Positions 8,427 to 17,557 of a DNA stretch of 64,000 nt are shown one piece after another. Position 1 is the first letter of the stretch; every line of letters begins with the position of its first letter. The position numbers and the translations under genes are program-made. The notes beneath the pieces are model-generated. The model saw nothing but the letters and a program-made list of their open reading frames with translations. It was not told the origin of the DNA and did no database searches. The stretch is from Hydrocarboniphaga effusa AP103 (GTDB taxonomy: Bacteria; Pseudomonadota; Gammaproteobacteria; Nevskiales; Nevskiaceae), in NCBI RefSeq assembly GCF_000271305.1, contig NZ_AKGD01000002.1, forward strand, positions 992,001-1,056,000, in the 5' to 3' direction.

Positions 8427-11400
8427 GGTTGTCTGATCGCCTTTTCTTCGTCGCCACGCCGCTCGCGCCAGAAGTAAGGGTAGGTGGGAGGATTGATCGT
8501 GCTCATGGTCTGCGCGTTGGCGGTCAGCGCGCTCGCGGTCAGCGGACTGAATTCGCCCGGCAGCCCGGGCGATACACCGGCGCCCTGGCGCAGATCACCG
8601 AAGCTGTCGGTCATGAATTGGCTGTAGCGCGGCCGCGAATCGCTTAGCGCGACGCCGTAGAGACGGCTCGATCCTTCGGACGGTTCGCAGGATTGCGTGG
8701 TCGTGTCGGGCGGCACGTAGGTGCTGAAGAAGCTCGTGCCGTCGGTGCTGAGCGGCTGCGACAGCAGCTTCTCTCCGCTCGCCGACAGCCGCAGTCTCCA
8801 GCCCGTGCTGAGGTCGGAGGAGTTCGAGCAGCTGTCGCTGGCGGTGGCGCAGGCGGTGGTCAGATCGGCGAACGCGCTTTGCCCCTTGAGCCCGGCTTCG
8901 GTGGTGATGACGTCGTCCTTGGTCAGCGAGCTGGCGGTGCGGAAGTCGCGATAGGCGTAGAGATAGTTTTCGGTGGTGACGTTGAGCGGGTCTTCGCGAT
9001 CGCCGGAGCCGAACAGCACGACGTCGAAGCTGCCGACGATGGCGGTGCGATACGGCGCGTAATCCGGTGCGTGGAAGAAGCGGCGATCCTGAGTGACGGT
9101 GCTGGTGCTGGCGTTGTGGCGGCCGACGCTCGCGAGTGGCGTCGCCACCCACTTGCTGCGATCGCTGCCCGGAAAATCGGCGCGCCACAAGCGGCCGCCG
9201 GTGTCGGCGACATAGAGACGATCGGTGATGCCGTCACCATTGGTATCGACGATGGTGACATCGGCCGGAATGCTGTTGACGAGCAGCGGATGCTGGAATG
9301 CCTTGGTGCTGCTGTTGTACGGCGTGCTGCTGCTGAACGTGCCTTGCCTGGCCTTCCAGATGAGGTCGCCGGTTTCGGCGTCGACGATGTACAGCGCGTT
9401 GCCGACGCTGTCGTCGGTGCCGATGCGTCCATCGCTGCCGCGTGCGTAATCCTTGCCGATCCTGTTATTGCTGCTGTCGCGGCCGCCGTTGTAGCCGCCC
9501 GCGAAGATCAGCACCGGCTTGGTCGACGTGCTGCTGCCTTCGGTGACGCTCATGCGGCCGATCTGCGGCGACGAGAAGGTGAGGCCGAGCTCGCTGTAGT
9601 TCGATGCCGTGCCCGAAACCAGACCGCTGCTTCGATACAGGCCATCGGGTCCGATGCGCCAGAGCAGCGACGGCGAGTCGGGGTTGGTGACGTTCATGCC
9701 GTAGACGTAGCGTCCGCTGCGGCGCAGTCCGAAGAACATCCAGGCGCGGTCGTTGGCGTTGCCCGATTCGATCCTGCCGTCGGCGGGGCCGCCGCTGCTG
9801 CTGCGATCCTGCACGAGCACCGCGGGCGCACCGTCGACGCCATACGGGAACTGCGCGGTCGCCACGTTCTCGCGCAGCACCTGCTGCTGGTTCATGACCA
9901 CGCGCGGCATGAAGCCCCAGTTCTCGACGCCGTCGCTGTTGCGGACCATGCGCAGGTAGCCGTCGGCGGCACCGTAGACGACGCGAATGTCCGGGCTCGC
10001 CGCCGTGTAGCCGCCGCGCGCGCCGTAGTTGATCGCCACCGGCCGCGAATGCAGCAGCGCGCCGTGCATCCAGCTGCGACCCGTCACGCCGGTGACGCTG
10101 GTTCCGCTGCCCTTGGGCGTCGCGGCGGTGCCGACGTCGAAGCCGCGCGCGTAGAGCAGCAGCGAACGGCGCAGGGTGTCGTCCGCGGTCGCGGTGCCGG
10201 TGACGCCGAGATCGGCCTTGAGCTCGTCGCGCACGGTCTGGCTGTCGGCGTCGAGTGCGGCGAGCGACAGCTGCCCCGAGGTTCCGAGCCGATCGAAGAA
10301 CAGCTGGCGCTGGTTGTCGCCGTTGACGCGCCCCGGGTTGCCTCCGCCGGCGAGCGCGAAGCCTGGAATCTTCTGCCCGGCGCCGCCGAGCGCGGTCGCG
10401 CGCCCATCGGCGGACAGGGAGCCGAGCAGGCCCGTGTTGGTCCAGTAGGTCACCGCGCTCGACTTGATGCGGCCGTCGCTGCTGTCGATCGCGAGCGCAT
10501 TGCGCGCGTCGTAGTACTGATAGTTGTTGCTGCCGTCGACCTTGACGTTGAGCTTCTTGAGATTGCCGTCCCAGCGCGGCGTCTTGTCGACCGAAGGCTT
10601 GAACAGCGTGAAGAAAGCCTCGGGACGCACGATCGACGCCTGCGTGAGATCGGCCGTCAGCGTCGGCGTGTTCAGCGAGGCATCGACGCGCAGCACCGGC
10701 TTGAGCAACTGCGCCGCGGTCTGCCCGAGGCCGAGCAGGCCGAGGCTGTCGACATAGGTGAGCAAGGTTCCGCCGGCATTGGCGAGCGAGCTCGTGCTCG
10801 TCAGCAGGTCCTGGATCAGGAAATACGAATTGAGGCTGATGTCGCGGCCGGTGATGTCCTTGAAGCCCGGGCTCTTGGCCTGCTGCACGACATCGGCGAG
10901 CGTGATCGCACCGCTCGGCAGGCCCGGGAAATACGAGCGCAGCGTCGCATCGGACTCGGTGTCGCGAATGTTGTTGGTGAGCATGATGTTGAGCACGTTC
11001 GCGGTGCGGCATTCGAGCGGCGGCTGCACGTAGTTGCCGTTGGCGAGCTCGATGCTCGTGTCGCGCGTGAGCAGGCCCGTGAGCCCATCCCAGCGGGCCA
11101 GCGGCGCGTTGTAGACATCCTTACCGGCGAGGTAATGCGTGAGCTCCGCATAGACTTCCTTGCCCTGGTACGGCGGCAGCAGCGAGGCCGGCGTGGTCAG
11201 CGCGGTGCCGACGAGCGCGGTCGTCGAGTTGAGCAGGTTGGTCGGGTTCAGCGTGTTGGTCAGCAGCGTGGTGACGCGGCTCAGCAGCTGCGTGATCGAG
11301 CCTTGATCGACCAGCGAGGTGAAGCCCACGAGCATGTAGGCGCCGTTGCTGCATCCGCTGGTGCTGCGTCGGGGGCCTGGAATGCTCGCGCTGTCGGCGA

Positions 11401-12178
11401 AGCTGCAGTTGGCGCCGGGCGATCCGGTCAAATTGCTGCGGTCGGCATGCGACAGCATGATCGCGACTTTCGAATTGATCAGGTTGTTGAGGATCGATTC
11501 GAGCAGACCGAGCAGTCCCACCTGGCCGAGATTCAGGATGCCGCTGAACGTGCTGTTGAGCAGGCCGAGAATCGCGGCCGGCAGCTGGCCGACGACGGTG
11601 GTCAGCAGGGGGCTCACGAGCCCGGTGACGAGCTGGCCGACGAATCCGCCGAGCAGGCCGTTGACGATGGTGCCCAGCAGCGGAATGCCGAGCAGGAAAT
11701 TCAGGGTGCCGCAGGTCAGGGTCGACACGCCGCCGAGCAGCGGGGCCAGCAGCGGACCCAAGAGCGGCAGCTGCACGACCGGCGAAGTCACGCCGAGCAG
11801 TCCATACAGGTCGCACAGGGCCGTTGCGCTGCCGCTGCAGGTCGTGCTGCTGGTGCAGGTGTAGTTGCCGATGAGCAGGTTGGTCAGGAACTGCGCCGGA
11901 TTGCTGGTGATGCCCGCCAGCAGATCACTGAGCACCATCGTGTTGGTGATATTGAGGCAGAGCTGCGGCGCGCTCGGATTGTTCGGGTTGCTGGTCTGCG
12001 TCAGCACGCTGTTGCAGATGCCGAGCAGGTTCAGGTCGAGCACGATCACCGTGTACGGCGGCTTGATGCTGTTGTTGGCCGGATTGGTGTAGATCTCGAT
12101 GTCGTCGGCGACGGCGTACTGCGTGCAGACGATCAGCCCGAGCAGCAGCGCGCAAAGACGATGCACCCATTTCTTCAT
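8423..12178 (-). CDS. pilY1: PilY1/PilC-type pilus tip adhesin
   Basis: PilY1 is the large, calcium-dependent tip protein of type IV pili, with roles in assembly, adhesion and surface sensing. From the start I prefer (ATG at 12178, MKKWVHRL, GAGGA upstream) it has 1251 residues and a signal peptide of about 24; an ATG at 12196 overlapping the pilX stop is possible. The C-terminal half has the PilC beta-propeller character (YGAADGYLRMV, FGLRRSGRYVYGMNV, LYIVDAETGDLIW) and the calcium-binding loop DTNGDGITD at about 978-986. The N-terminal part is unusual: where other PilY1 proteins have a von Willebrand domain with a DxSxS motif, it reads TVIVLDLNLLGIC. A strongly hydrophobic Leu/Gly-rich stretch follows at about 125-235. 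Confidence 0.92.
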   Translation of the reverse strand: MKKWVHRLCALLLGLIVCTQYAVADDIEIYTNPANNSIKPPYTVIVLDLNLLGICNSVLTQTSNPNNPSAPQLCLNITNTMVLSDLLAGITSNPAQFLTNLLIGNYTCTSSTTCSGSATALCDLYGLLGVTSPVVQLPLLGPLLAPLLGGVSTLTCGTLNFLLGIPLLGTIVNGLLGGFVGQLVTGLVSPLLTTVVGQLPAAILGLLNSTFSGILNLGQVGLLGLLESILNNLINSKVAIMLSHADRSNLTGSPGANCSFADSASIPGPRRSTSGCSNGAYMLVGFTSLVDQGSITQLLSRVTTLLTNTLNPTNLLNSTTALVGTALTTPASLLPPYQGKEVYAELTHYLAGKDVYNAPLARWDGLTGLLTRDTSIELANGNYVQPPLECRTANVLNIMLTNNIRDTESDATLRSYFPGLPSGAITLADVVQQAKSPGFKDITGRDISLNSYFLIQDLLTSTSSLANAGGTLLTYVDSLGLLGLGQTAAQLLKPVLRVDASLNTPTLTADLTQASIVRPEAFFTLFKPSVDKTPRWDGNLKKLNVKVDGSNNYQYYDARNALAIDSSDGRIKSSAVTYWTNTGLLGSLSADGRATALGGAGQKIPGFALAGGGNPGRVNGDNQRQLFFDRLGTSGQLSLAALDADSQTVRDELKADLGVTGTATADDTLRRSLLLYARGFDVGTAATPKGSGTSVTGVTGRSWMHGALLHSRPVAINYGARGGYTAASPDIRVVYGAADGYLRMVRNSDGVENWGFMPRVVMNQQQVLRENVATAQFPYGVDGAPAVLVQDRSSSGGPADGRIESGNANDRAWMFFGLRRSGRYVYGMNVTNPDSPSLLWRIGPDGLYRSSGLVSGTASNYSELGLTFSSPQIGRMSVTEGSSTSTKPVLIFAGGYNGGRDSSNNRIGKDYARGSDGRIGTDDSVGNALYIVDAETGDLIWKARQGTFSSSTPYNSSTKAFQHPLLVNSIPADVTIVDTNGDGITDRLYVADTGGRLWRADFPGSDRSKWVATPLASVGRHNASTSTVTQDRRFFHAPDYAPYRTAIVGSFDVVLFGSGDREDPLNVTTENYLYAYRDFRTASSLTKDDVITTEAGLKGQSAFADLTTACATASDSCSNSSDLSTGWRLRLSASGEKLLSQPLSTDGTSFFSTYVPPDTTTQSCEPSEGSSRLYGVALSDSRPRYSQFMTDSFGDLRQGAGVSPGLPGEFSPLTASALTANAQTMSTINPPTYPYFWRERRGDEEKAIRQP

Positions 12179-12192
12179 GGCCGATGTCCTCA

Positions 12193-12801
12193 TCATTGCT
12201 GTGTCAGACCCTTGATCTGCGCCACGCGCACGTAAATCCCCTGCGCTACTTCGGCACCGCCCTGCGGGGCAGAGCCATCGTTGGTCGAGACCCGGTCGTA
12301 GCCGGCGATCAGCGTGAACGATGCAAGCTGGAAGCGATCGCCGCTGTCGCCGCGGCGCAGCGCGTTCACCGGAGCGTAGTCTCCGCTGCCGACCGACTCG
12401 CGGCGCAGCGCGGCGTACGAATAACCCTTGTGGATCGTCGCGGGCAACAGGTTCACGTCGACCTTGTCGGACGGGCAGCTGAAACCCTGCTGGGCCGACA
12501 GATCGCTAGAACTCAGCTTGTCCCCGATCGCGCAGCCCTGCACGTAGTTGGAGCCCGGCAATACCGGCAGGCGATCGACCTGGGTCTTGCGATAGGCCCA
12601 CATGCCATCGAGCGCGGTCTGTCCGTTCTGCAGCGCATCGACGCGCCCGACCTCGTTCTGCGCGAGTCGCAGGTCGATGTTGCCCGCGCGCATCGCCGCC
12701 AGTCCGAGCAGGGTGATGATGACGAGGAAGAACACCGCGGTGGCGAGGGCCGCGCCGTGTTCGTTGCGGGATGGCGGTCGGGCGTGCGCGTGATGGTTCA
12801 T
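12193..12801 (-). CDS. pilX: Minor pilin-like protein PilX
   Basis: PilX is a minor pilin of the tip/priming complex. The 202-residue product has a short basic leader (HHAHARPPSRNEHG), then AALATAVFFLVIITLLGLAA, the PilX N-terminal signature with an Ala-Ala start, and the helical motif MRAGNIDLRLAQNEVGR that is typical of the family. The rest is a globular domain with cysteines in VQGCAIG and GFSCPSD. The stop overlaps the first possible pilY1 start, and the start overlaps the pilW stop by 4 bp, so the genes are very probably translated together. Confidence 0.9.
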   Translation of the reverse strand: MNHHAHARPPSRNEHGAALATAVFFLVIITLLGLAAMRAGNIDLRLAQNEVGRVDALQNGQTALDGMWAYRKTQVDRLPVLPGSNYVQGCAIGDKLSSSDLSAQQGFSCPSDKVDVNLLPATIHKGYSYAALRRESVGSGDYAPVNALRRGDSGDRFQLASFTLIAGYDRVSTNDGSAPQGGAEVAQGIYVRVAQIKGLTQQ

Positions 12802-13958
12802 GGCGATGTCTCGGCCCCCGGGTTGCGCAGATAGACCGTGGTGGAATAGACGCGCCGATAGTAGCGCTTGGCCGTGGTGTCACTGTCCGACGCGGGCGCG
12901 TAGCTGTCCGCGTCGCCGAGCTTGTAGGTCTTGTCGTCGGTGTACGAGCCGTCGGACGTCGACGAGCGTACGCGTAGGGCGATCTGCGCGGTGACGGCGT
13001 TGACGGCGATGCTTCGATCGCTCGGCGTATCGGTGAAGCTGTCCGGCGCGCCGTCGTTGTTGGTATCGAGCCCCCAGGTGATCTGCAGGTCTTCGATGCC
13101 TTCGGCTAGGCACTCGGTGTAGAAGCCGAGCGCGCTGCTGCTGCCGCTGCAGCTCGCGGTTTCGCCGCTGCCCGAGTAGCCGCTGCTGCAAAGTTCCTTG
13201 CGGCACAGCGAAGGAATTCCGTCACCATCCGTGCGCGCGTAGTTACGCACGTAGTAGATGCGCGGCAGAAAGCGCGAGTAGCTGCGCGGTGCGGATATCG
13301 GTGGATTGATGCCGGTAGTGAATGCCGCGTCGCTGGCGTTGTCCGCGGCGGTCGCGGCCGAGGGCCAGCGCACGAGCGCGCCGGCGACGCCATTGGTCAT
13401 CAGGTAGAAGCCGTAGGGAGTGCCGGTGATCTGCGAGGCGGAAGACGCTTGGGTGAGCGAGACTTGGCCGACCGCGCGGCGGATCGCGACCGCGTCGGTA
13501 CCGCTGCGATAACCGCCGACGCAACGCCATTTCGAAGCGATGCCTGCGGTTTCCTTGTGATTGCGAAACTCGACGCGGTTGCTGCGCACGCCGGTGCTGT
13601 CCCTGACCTTGAGCCTCAGCGCCCAGCGATCGGTGGCGGCGGCTCCGCAGTCGAGTGCGGCGGTCAGTGCGGTCGAGGCCGAGGTGTCGCTGAACGCGGC
13701 GGCGTCGAAATCGGGTTGCACTTCCTCGACGCGGCCCATGCCGCCCCAGTAGCCGGCCATGCTCAGCTCGCGCGACAGCGTCGACAGCGCGAAGCGCGCC
13801 TGGTCCTGCATGCTCGCGAGCATTTCATTCTGGCGGTTGCTGCGATTGGTGTAGACGAACAGCGTGCCGACGCCGACCAGCAGCACGAGACCCAGCGTGA
13901 GGCTGATCATGAGCTCGACGAGCGTCAGGCCGCGTTGCGAGTGGAGCGAGCGTTTCAT
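12798..13958 (-). CDS. pilW: Minor pilin PilW
   Basis: The product has 386 residues. Leader MKRSLHSQRG precedes LTLVELMISLTLGLVLLVGV, a standard class III N-terminal helix with Glu5. The segment ARFALSTLSRELSMAGYWGGMG is the PilW family signature. PilW is part of the minor-pilin complex that primes pilus assembly and carries PilY1. I start at the ATG at 13958, which overlaps the pilV stop (ATGA), because the pilin leader begins there. Upstream sequence stays open in this frame but encodes no pilin features. Confidence 0.9.
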   Translation of the reverse strand: MKRSLHSQRGLTLVELMISLTLGLVLLVGVGTLFVYTNRSNRQNEMLASMQDQARFALSTLSRELSMAGYWGGMGRVEEVQPDFDAAAFSDTSASTALTAALDCGAAATDRWALRLKVRDSTGVRSNRVEFRNHKETAGIASKWRCVGGYRSGTDAVAIRRAVGQVSLTQASSASQITGTPYGFYLMTNGVAGALVRWPSAATAADNASDAAFTTGINPPISAPRSYSRFLPRIYYVRNYARTDGDGIPSLCRKELCSSGYSGSGETASCSGSSSALGFYTECLAEGIEDLQITWGLDTNNDGAPDSFTDTPSDRSIAVNAVTAQIALRVRSSTSDGSYTDDKTYKLGDADSYAPASDSDTTAKRYYRRVYSTTVYLRNPGAETSP

Positions 13959-14569
13959 ACGAACTCGATGACGATGTACTGGCGGATCGCATCGGCCGTG
14001 CCGCTGGCCGGATCGGTGTAGCGGCCCAGGCCGGTGCCGCAGCTGTCGTAGCCATCCTCGCTCGACAGCAACTGCGTCTGCGTGTTGTTGAAGCTGCGCC
14101 AGGCCACAACCACGCGATATTTGCTGCCGATCCTCTTCACGCAGCCGGTCGGCGAAACCAGACCGCCGACCGCGTCGCTGCCGATTTTCTCCTCGCTGCC
14201 GAGCAGCTTCTGACCCCATTGTTTGAGATCCCAGCCGGCCAGCTGGCTCAGTGTGCAGACCGAGCTCGAGCAGTCGGTTGAGGAGGTGATGGCGGTCGCG
14301 TCGTTCGTCAGCACGCCATCGAGATACAAGGCTTTGTTCGCATCGGAGACCAGGGCATTGGAGGATACCGCGCGGATGCGCTCGATCATGTCCTGGGCCA
14401 GCGCCGCGGCCGCCGTCCGCTGCGTGGTTTCGTAGCCCACTTTCTTCGAGGCCGCCTGCAGGCCGGCCACGGTGAGCAAGCCCACCGCAGTGACGAAGAT
14501 CGTGATCAGCACTTCCACCAGCGTGAAGCCGGCGGCGCCTCGCGGTCTGGCGGGCGGGATCAGGCGCAT
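13955..14569 (-). CDS. pilV: Minor pilin PilV
   Basis: This 204-residue minor pilin has leader MRLIPPARPRGAAG followed by FTLVEVLITIFVTAVGLLTV and then AGLQAASKKVGYETTQRTAA, the usual PilV arrangement. Cysteines in DCSSSVC, GCVKR and DSCGTG may form disulfides in the globular domain. The start at 14569 lies inside the last codons of fimU (10-bp overlap) and the stop overlaps the pilW start, which supports translational coupling along fimU-pilV-pilW-pilX-pilY1-pilE. Confidence 0.9.
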   Translation of the reverse strand: MRLIPPARPRGAAGFTLVEVLITIFVTAVGLLTVAGLQAASKKVGYETTQRTAAAALAQDMIERIRAVSSNALVSDANKALYLDGVLTNDATAITSSTDCSSSVCTLSQLAGWDLKQWGQKLLGSEEKIGSDAVGGLVSPTGCVKRIGSKYRVVVAWRSFNNTQTQLLSSEDGYDSCGTGLGRYTDPASGTADAIRQYIVIEFV

Positions 14570-15159
14570 GCGCCGGTGGTGTCTGCGGTACCGATCGCAC
14601 GCAGGCTCACGTAACCGCTCAGCGCGATCTCGACGCGCCGGCTGTCCTTCAGGCGCCCGCTTTTGTCGCAGAGCGTGAAGTTCAAGGACTGCGCGGTGCG
14701 CCCGTTGCTGCCGAACTGCACGACCGGCGTGTCGGCGGTGGCGCTGAGCTTGATGGTGAAGGCATCGCCGCTGCCATCGGCAGTCACCCGGCCCACCGGA
14801 TCGAACACGCCGATGATGTCGTCGGCGCTCGCGGGTTCGCTCGCGTCGACGCTGCCATTGGTGTCGCGATAGATGATCCAGCCCTGCGACCACCTGCCGC
14901 TGGCGATCGCGCAGCTCGGTGTGGAGCCGGTGGTGAAGTAGTTGCGCCGGCAGACGCTGATCGTGGTGTTGCGCGCGATCGCTTCGCTGCGCGCCTGGTT
15001 CAGCGCGGCCATCAGCAGGCGTCCACCCTGAGCCCGTGATGCGCCGAGCCCTTGCGTCTGGAACTGCGGAACCGCAATCGCCATCAGGATGGCGGCGATG
15101 CTCACGGTGACCAGCAGCTCGAGCAGCGTGAATCCGGAGTGTCGAGGGATGAACGGCAT
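14560..15159 (-). CDS. fimU: Minor pilin FimU (GspH/FimT family)
   Basis: This is the first gene of the minor-pilin operon. The 199-residue product has leader MPFIPRHSG, then FTLLELLVTVSIAAILMAIA and the GspH/FimT signature of an N-terminal helix followed by ALNQARSEAIARN. The C-terminal half is a beta-rich GspH-like domain with VCRR, GWIIYRD and the closing LSGYVSLR strand. By family and gene order it corresponds to P. aeruginosa FimU, which links the tip complex to the major pilin. The upstream open frame lacks pilin features, so the ATG at 15159 is the start. The operon promoter should lie in the spacer before thiO (15160-15344), but I see no convincing -35/-10 pair. Confidence 0.88.
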   Translation of the reverse strand: MPFIPRHSGFTLLELLVTVSIAAILMAIAVPQFQTQGLGASRAQGGRLLMAALNQARSEAIARNTTISVCRRNYFTTGSTPSCAIASGRWSQGWIIYRDTNGSVDASEPASADDIIGVFDPVGRVTADGSGDAFTIKLSATADTPVVQFGSNGRTAQSLNFTLCDKSGRLKDSRRVEIALSGYVSLRAIGTADTTGACA

Positions 15160-15344
15160 GTCACCGTTATACCAACGGCCCAAAGGCCGACCGTAGAGCC
15201 CTGACGGGCGGTGTTGCTTTGCAGGCTCAAGGGAAACTGCGGACAATTCGCCGCGTTTTGTGGCCCGGGGCGCATGCAACGGCCCCGGGCCGCTCCTTCG
15301 ATCGAATTGACTTGCGCATTTCGTTCCGCACTCCGAGTCGAGTC

Positions 15345-16427
15345 TTGGCACTGTCTCCTCCGCAACACGTCATCATCGTCGGCGCCGGTGCGCTCGGCAT
15401 GCTTACCGCGCTCGAGCTGCATCGCCGCGGCCTGCGCGTCAGCCTGGTCGAGAAAGGGCGGGCGGGGCGCGAATCTTCCTGGGCTGGCGGCGGCATTCTG
15501 AGCCCGATCCTGCCCTGGAACTACCCGGAGCCGATCTGGCGGCTGAGCCGTCGCAGCCTGGACCTCTACCAGGCGCTGGGCATCGAGCTGGCCGGGCGGA
15601 CGGGCGTCGATCCCGAGCTCAGCGCGAGCGGCGCCATTTCGCTCGACCCGCAGCCACGCGCGCAGGCGTTCGCCTGGTGCGAGCGCGAGCGGCTCGAAGC
15701 GCGGCCCTGGCGCGGACCGCTCTATATCGGCGGCCCGGAGCAGTCCGGCGTGGCGCTGCCGTGGATCGGTCATGTGCGCAATCCCCGGCTCTGTCGCGCC
15801 TTGCGTTCGCATTTGCTGCAGCTCGGAGTCGAGTTGCTCGAGCATTGCGCGGTGACCGGCTGGTACATGAAGGCCGGTCGGGTCGTCGGCGTGCGGACCG
15901 CTGACGGCGAACGCCGTGCCGATGCGGTGGTGCTCGCGGCCGGGGCCTGGAGTGCGCAGCTCGAAGCGTCGCTGCCGGTGGCGCCCGTGCGCGGCCAGAT
16001 GCTGCTGCTGGCCTGTGAGCCCGGGCGACTCGCGAGCATCGTGTTTCGTGACGGGCGTTACCTGATTCCGCGCCGTGACGGGCGCATCCTCGTCGGCAGT
16101 ACGGTGGAGCACGGTGGTTTCGACACGGCCGTCAGCGCACAGGCACGTGAGGAACTGCTGGGCTTCGCGGTCGAAGTCCTCGGCCGCGAGGTGGCCGGCA
16201 AGGTCGAGCATCACTGGGCTGGCTTGCGTCCGGGAACCCGCGACGAGCTGCCCTACATCGGCGAGCACCCCGATCTGCCGGGGCTATTCCTGAATACCGG
16301 ACACTATCGAAACGGACTCATCATGGGCCCGGCGTCGGCCGAGCTGCTCGCCGATCTGATGCTCGGCCGTCCGACGCGCATCGACGCCGCGCCGTACCGT
16401 GCGGAGCGTGCCCGGCGGCGGGCCTGA
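15345..16427 (+). CDS. thiO: FAD-dependent glycine oxidase ThiO-like
   Basis: This flavoprotein belongs to the D-amino-acid/glycine oxidase family. ThiO oxidises glycine to iminoacetate for the thiazole part of thiamin. The N terminus has a Rossmann FAD motif (VIIVGAGALGMLTALELHRRG) and the ThiO-type SSWAGGGILSPILPW. PVRGQMLLL, the GLRPGTRDELPYIG segment and the closing NTGHYRNGLIMGP are family hallmarks. No ATG precedes the FAD motif closely; I use the TTG at 15345, giving 360 residues, the usual ThiO length, but the start is uncertain and the frame is open back to 15219. The location beside the minor-pilin operon matches the amino-acid oxidase gene beside fimT/fimU in P. aeruginosa. Confidence 0.85.
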   Translation: MALSPPQHVIIVGAGALGMLTALELHRRGLRVSLVEKGRAGRESSWAGGGILSPILPWNYPEPIWRLSRRSLDLYQALGIELAGRTGVDPELSASGAISLDPQPRAQAFAWCERERLEARPWRGPLYIGGPEQSGVALPWIGHVRNPRLCRALRSHLLQLGVELLEHCAVTGWYMKAGRVVGVRTADGERRADAVVLAAGAWSAQLEASLPVAPVRGQMLLLACEPGRLASIVFRDGRYLIPRRDGRILVGSTVEHGGFDTAVSAQAREELLGFAVEVLGREVAGKVEHHWAGLRPGTRDELPYIGEHPDLPGLFLNTGHYRNGLIMGPASAELLADLMLGRPTRIDAAPYRAERARRRA

Positions 16428-16438
16428 GCGGCGGAGCC

Positions 16439-16855
16439 TCAGCGCCAGCACTCGTTCGGATGGTGCTGGCCGCTCTGGTCGACTTCTAGCACCTTGCAGT
16501 CGATCGGCCCCTGATGGTCCTGGTTCTGCGCCCCGATCGACGTCGCCGTCGCGCGCAACACGTAGCTTGTGGCGTTGGCGACGGGAACCGACCACTCGTA
16601 ACGACCGTCTCTCGACTGCTGGGCCAGGCCCAGCTCGCTGGCGTCGGCATAGCTGGGATTCACTGCGCGCCAGCGCTCCTGCTGCAATTGCAGTTGCGTC
16701 AGGCTGGCCTGCGCCTCGCTGCGTCGTGTCTTGATCAAACCGTCGCGATAGCTGCTGGCGGCCATCGACGCGAGCAAGCCGATCACGAGCAGGGTCATCG
16801 CGAGCTCGACCAGGGTGTAGCCCGGCGAAAGGGAGGGAATTCGGTTCGTGTGCAT
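16439..16855 (-). CDS. Second PilE-like type IV pilin
   Basis: The 138-residue product has leader MHTNRIPSLSPG and then YTLVELAMTLLVIGLLASMA, a cleavable class III signal with Glu5 but Tyr instead of Phe at position 1. AASSYRDGLIKTRRSEAQASL is the normal PilE helix continuation. Two C-terminal cysteines (DCKVLE and NECWR) can close a disulfide loop. Start is the ATG at 16855 with GGAG about 6 bases upstream. The gene ends 11 bp from the convergent thiO stop and is divergent from the FimT-like gene, so this and the plus-strand pilin genes form a second pilin locus. Confidence 0.87.
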   Translation of the reverse strand: MHTNRIPSLSPGYTLVELAMTLLVIGLLASMAASSYRDGLIKTRRSEAQASLTQLQLQQERWRAVNPSYADASELGLAQQSRDGRYEWSVPVANATSYVLRATATSIGAQNQDHQGPIDCKVLEVDQSGQHHPNECWR

Positions 16856-16972
16856 CCGTGGCTCCGTGTTTGAACGGATTCTGCGTGCGGATGCGCCGCG
16901 AATCGGTGAACTCGCGCGCATTTGAATGCGACGGCGACGTTTAGATTGATGCGCATCGCAAACGGATGCGCC

Positions 16973-17557
16973 ATGAGATCGTTCCCTGAACCCTGCGACC
17001 GCGTCGTCGGTTATTCGCTGATCGAGGCGATGGTCGTCGTGGCGGTGATCGCGATCGTGTTGTCGATCGCCATTCCGTCGTATGCCGCCATGACGGCGAG
17101 AGCACGGCTGCGCTCCGCGGCCGACCATCTGCGCAACGATCTGGGCGAAGCCAGAACCCAGGCATTGCAGCGCGGACAGCCGGTTTACCTGAGCTTCTCG
17201 CGCAGCGAGGACGGAGCGAGCTGGTGTTGGGGCATGAGCCTGCAAAGCGGATGCGACTGCACTCGGCAGGACGAGAGCTCGGCCCGCTATTGCTATCTCG
17301 ACCTCGACGCCACGCGCTCGCCGGCTCGCCGTTTGTCTCGCGTGGTCGACAGCAAGCGCTATCCGCAGGTTCGTCTCGACGGCTTGCCGTTCGGAGGCTC
17401 CTTGCGATTGAGCCCGGTGCGGCCGGAAACACTGGCCGGCAACGCGAGTTTCAGTGCACGGGGACAAAGCCTGCGCCTCGTCGCGAGCCGCTCCGGGCGT
17501 TTGCGCCTCTGCTCGCCAAGGGGGGCGCAATACCTGGCAGGGATGCCCACATGCTGA
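16973..17557 (+). CDS. FimT/GspH-like minor pilin (second cluster)
   Basis: First gene of a four-gene plus-strand pilin operon, 194 residues from the ATG at 16973. The leader ends in Gly and is followed by YSLIEAMVVVAVIAIVLSIA, with Glu5. ADHLRNDLGEARTQALQRGQPV is the GspH/FimT signature after the helix. The globular domain contains WCWGM, GCDCTRQDE and a late RLRLCSPRG strand. Other starts at 16922 and 16949 would only lengthen the leader. It is the counterpart of fimU in the first cluster but clearly diverged, which argues for an old second set. Its stop overlaps the next start. Confidence 0.82.
   Translation: MRSFPEPCDRVVGYSLIEAMVVVAVIAIVLSIAIPSYAAMTARARLRSAADHLRNDLGEARTQALQRGQPVYLSFSRSEDGASWCWGMSLQSGCDCTRQDESSARYCYLDLDATRSPARRLSRVVDSKRYPQVRLDGLPFGGSLRLSPVRPETLAGNASFSARGQSLRLVASRSGRLRLCSPRGAQYLAGMPTC

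Noticed and set aside
8693..12235. A 1180-codon open frame on the plus strand opposite pilY1
   Set aside because: It mirrors pilY1 in a high-GC frame, is rich in Arg, Ala and Val without any domain, and pilY1 has a signal peptide, propeller and calcium loop.
15160..15220. TATAAC just before fimU as a -10 box
   Set aside because: It lies only about 6 bp before the ATG and no -35 box at a suitable distance was found.
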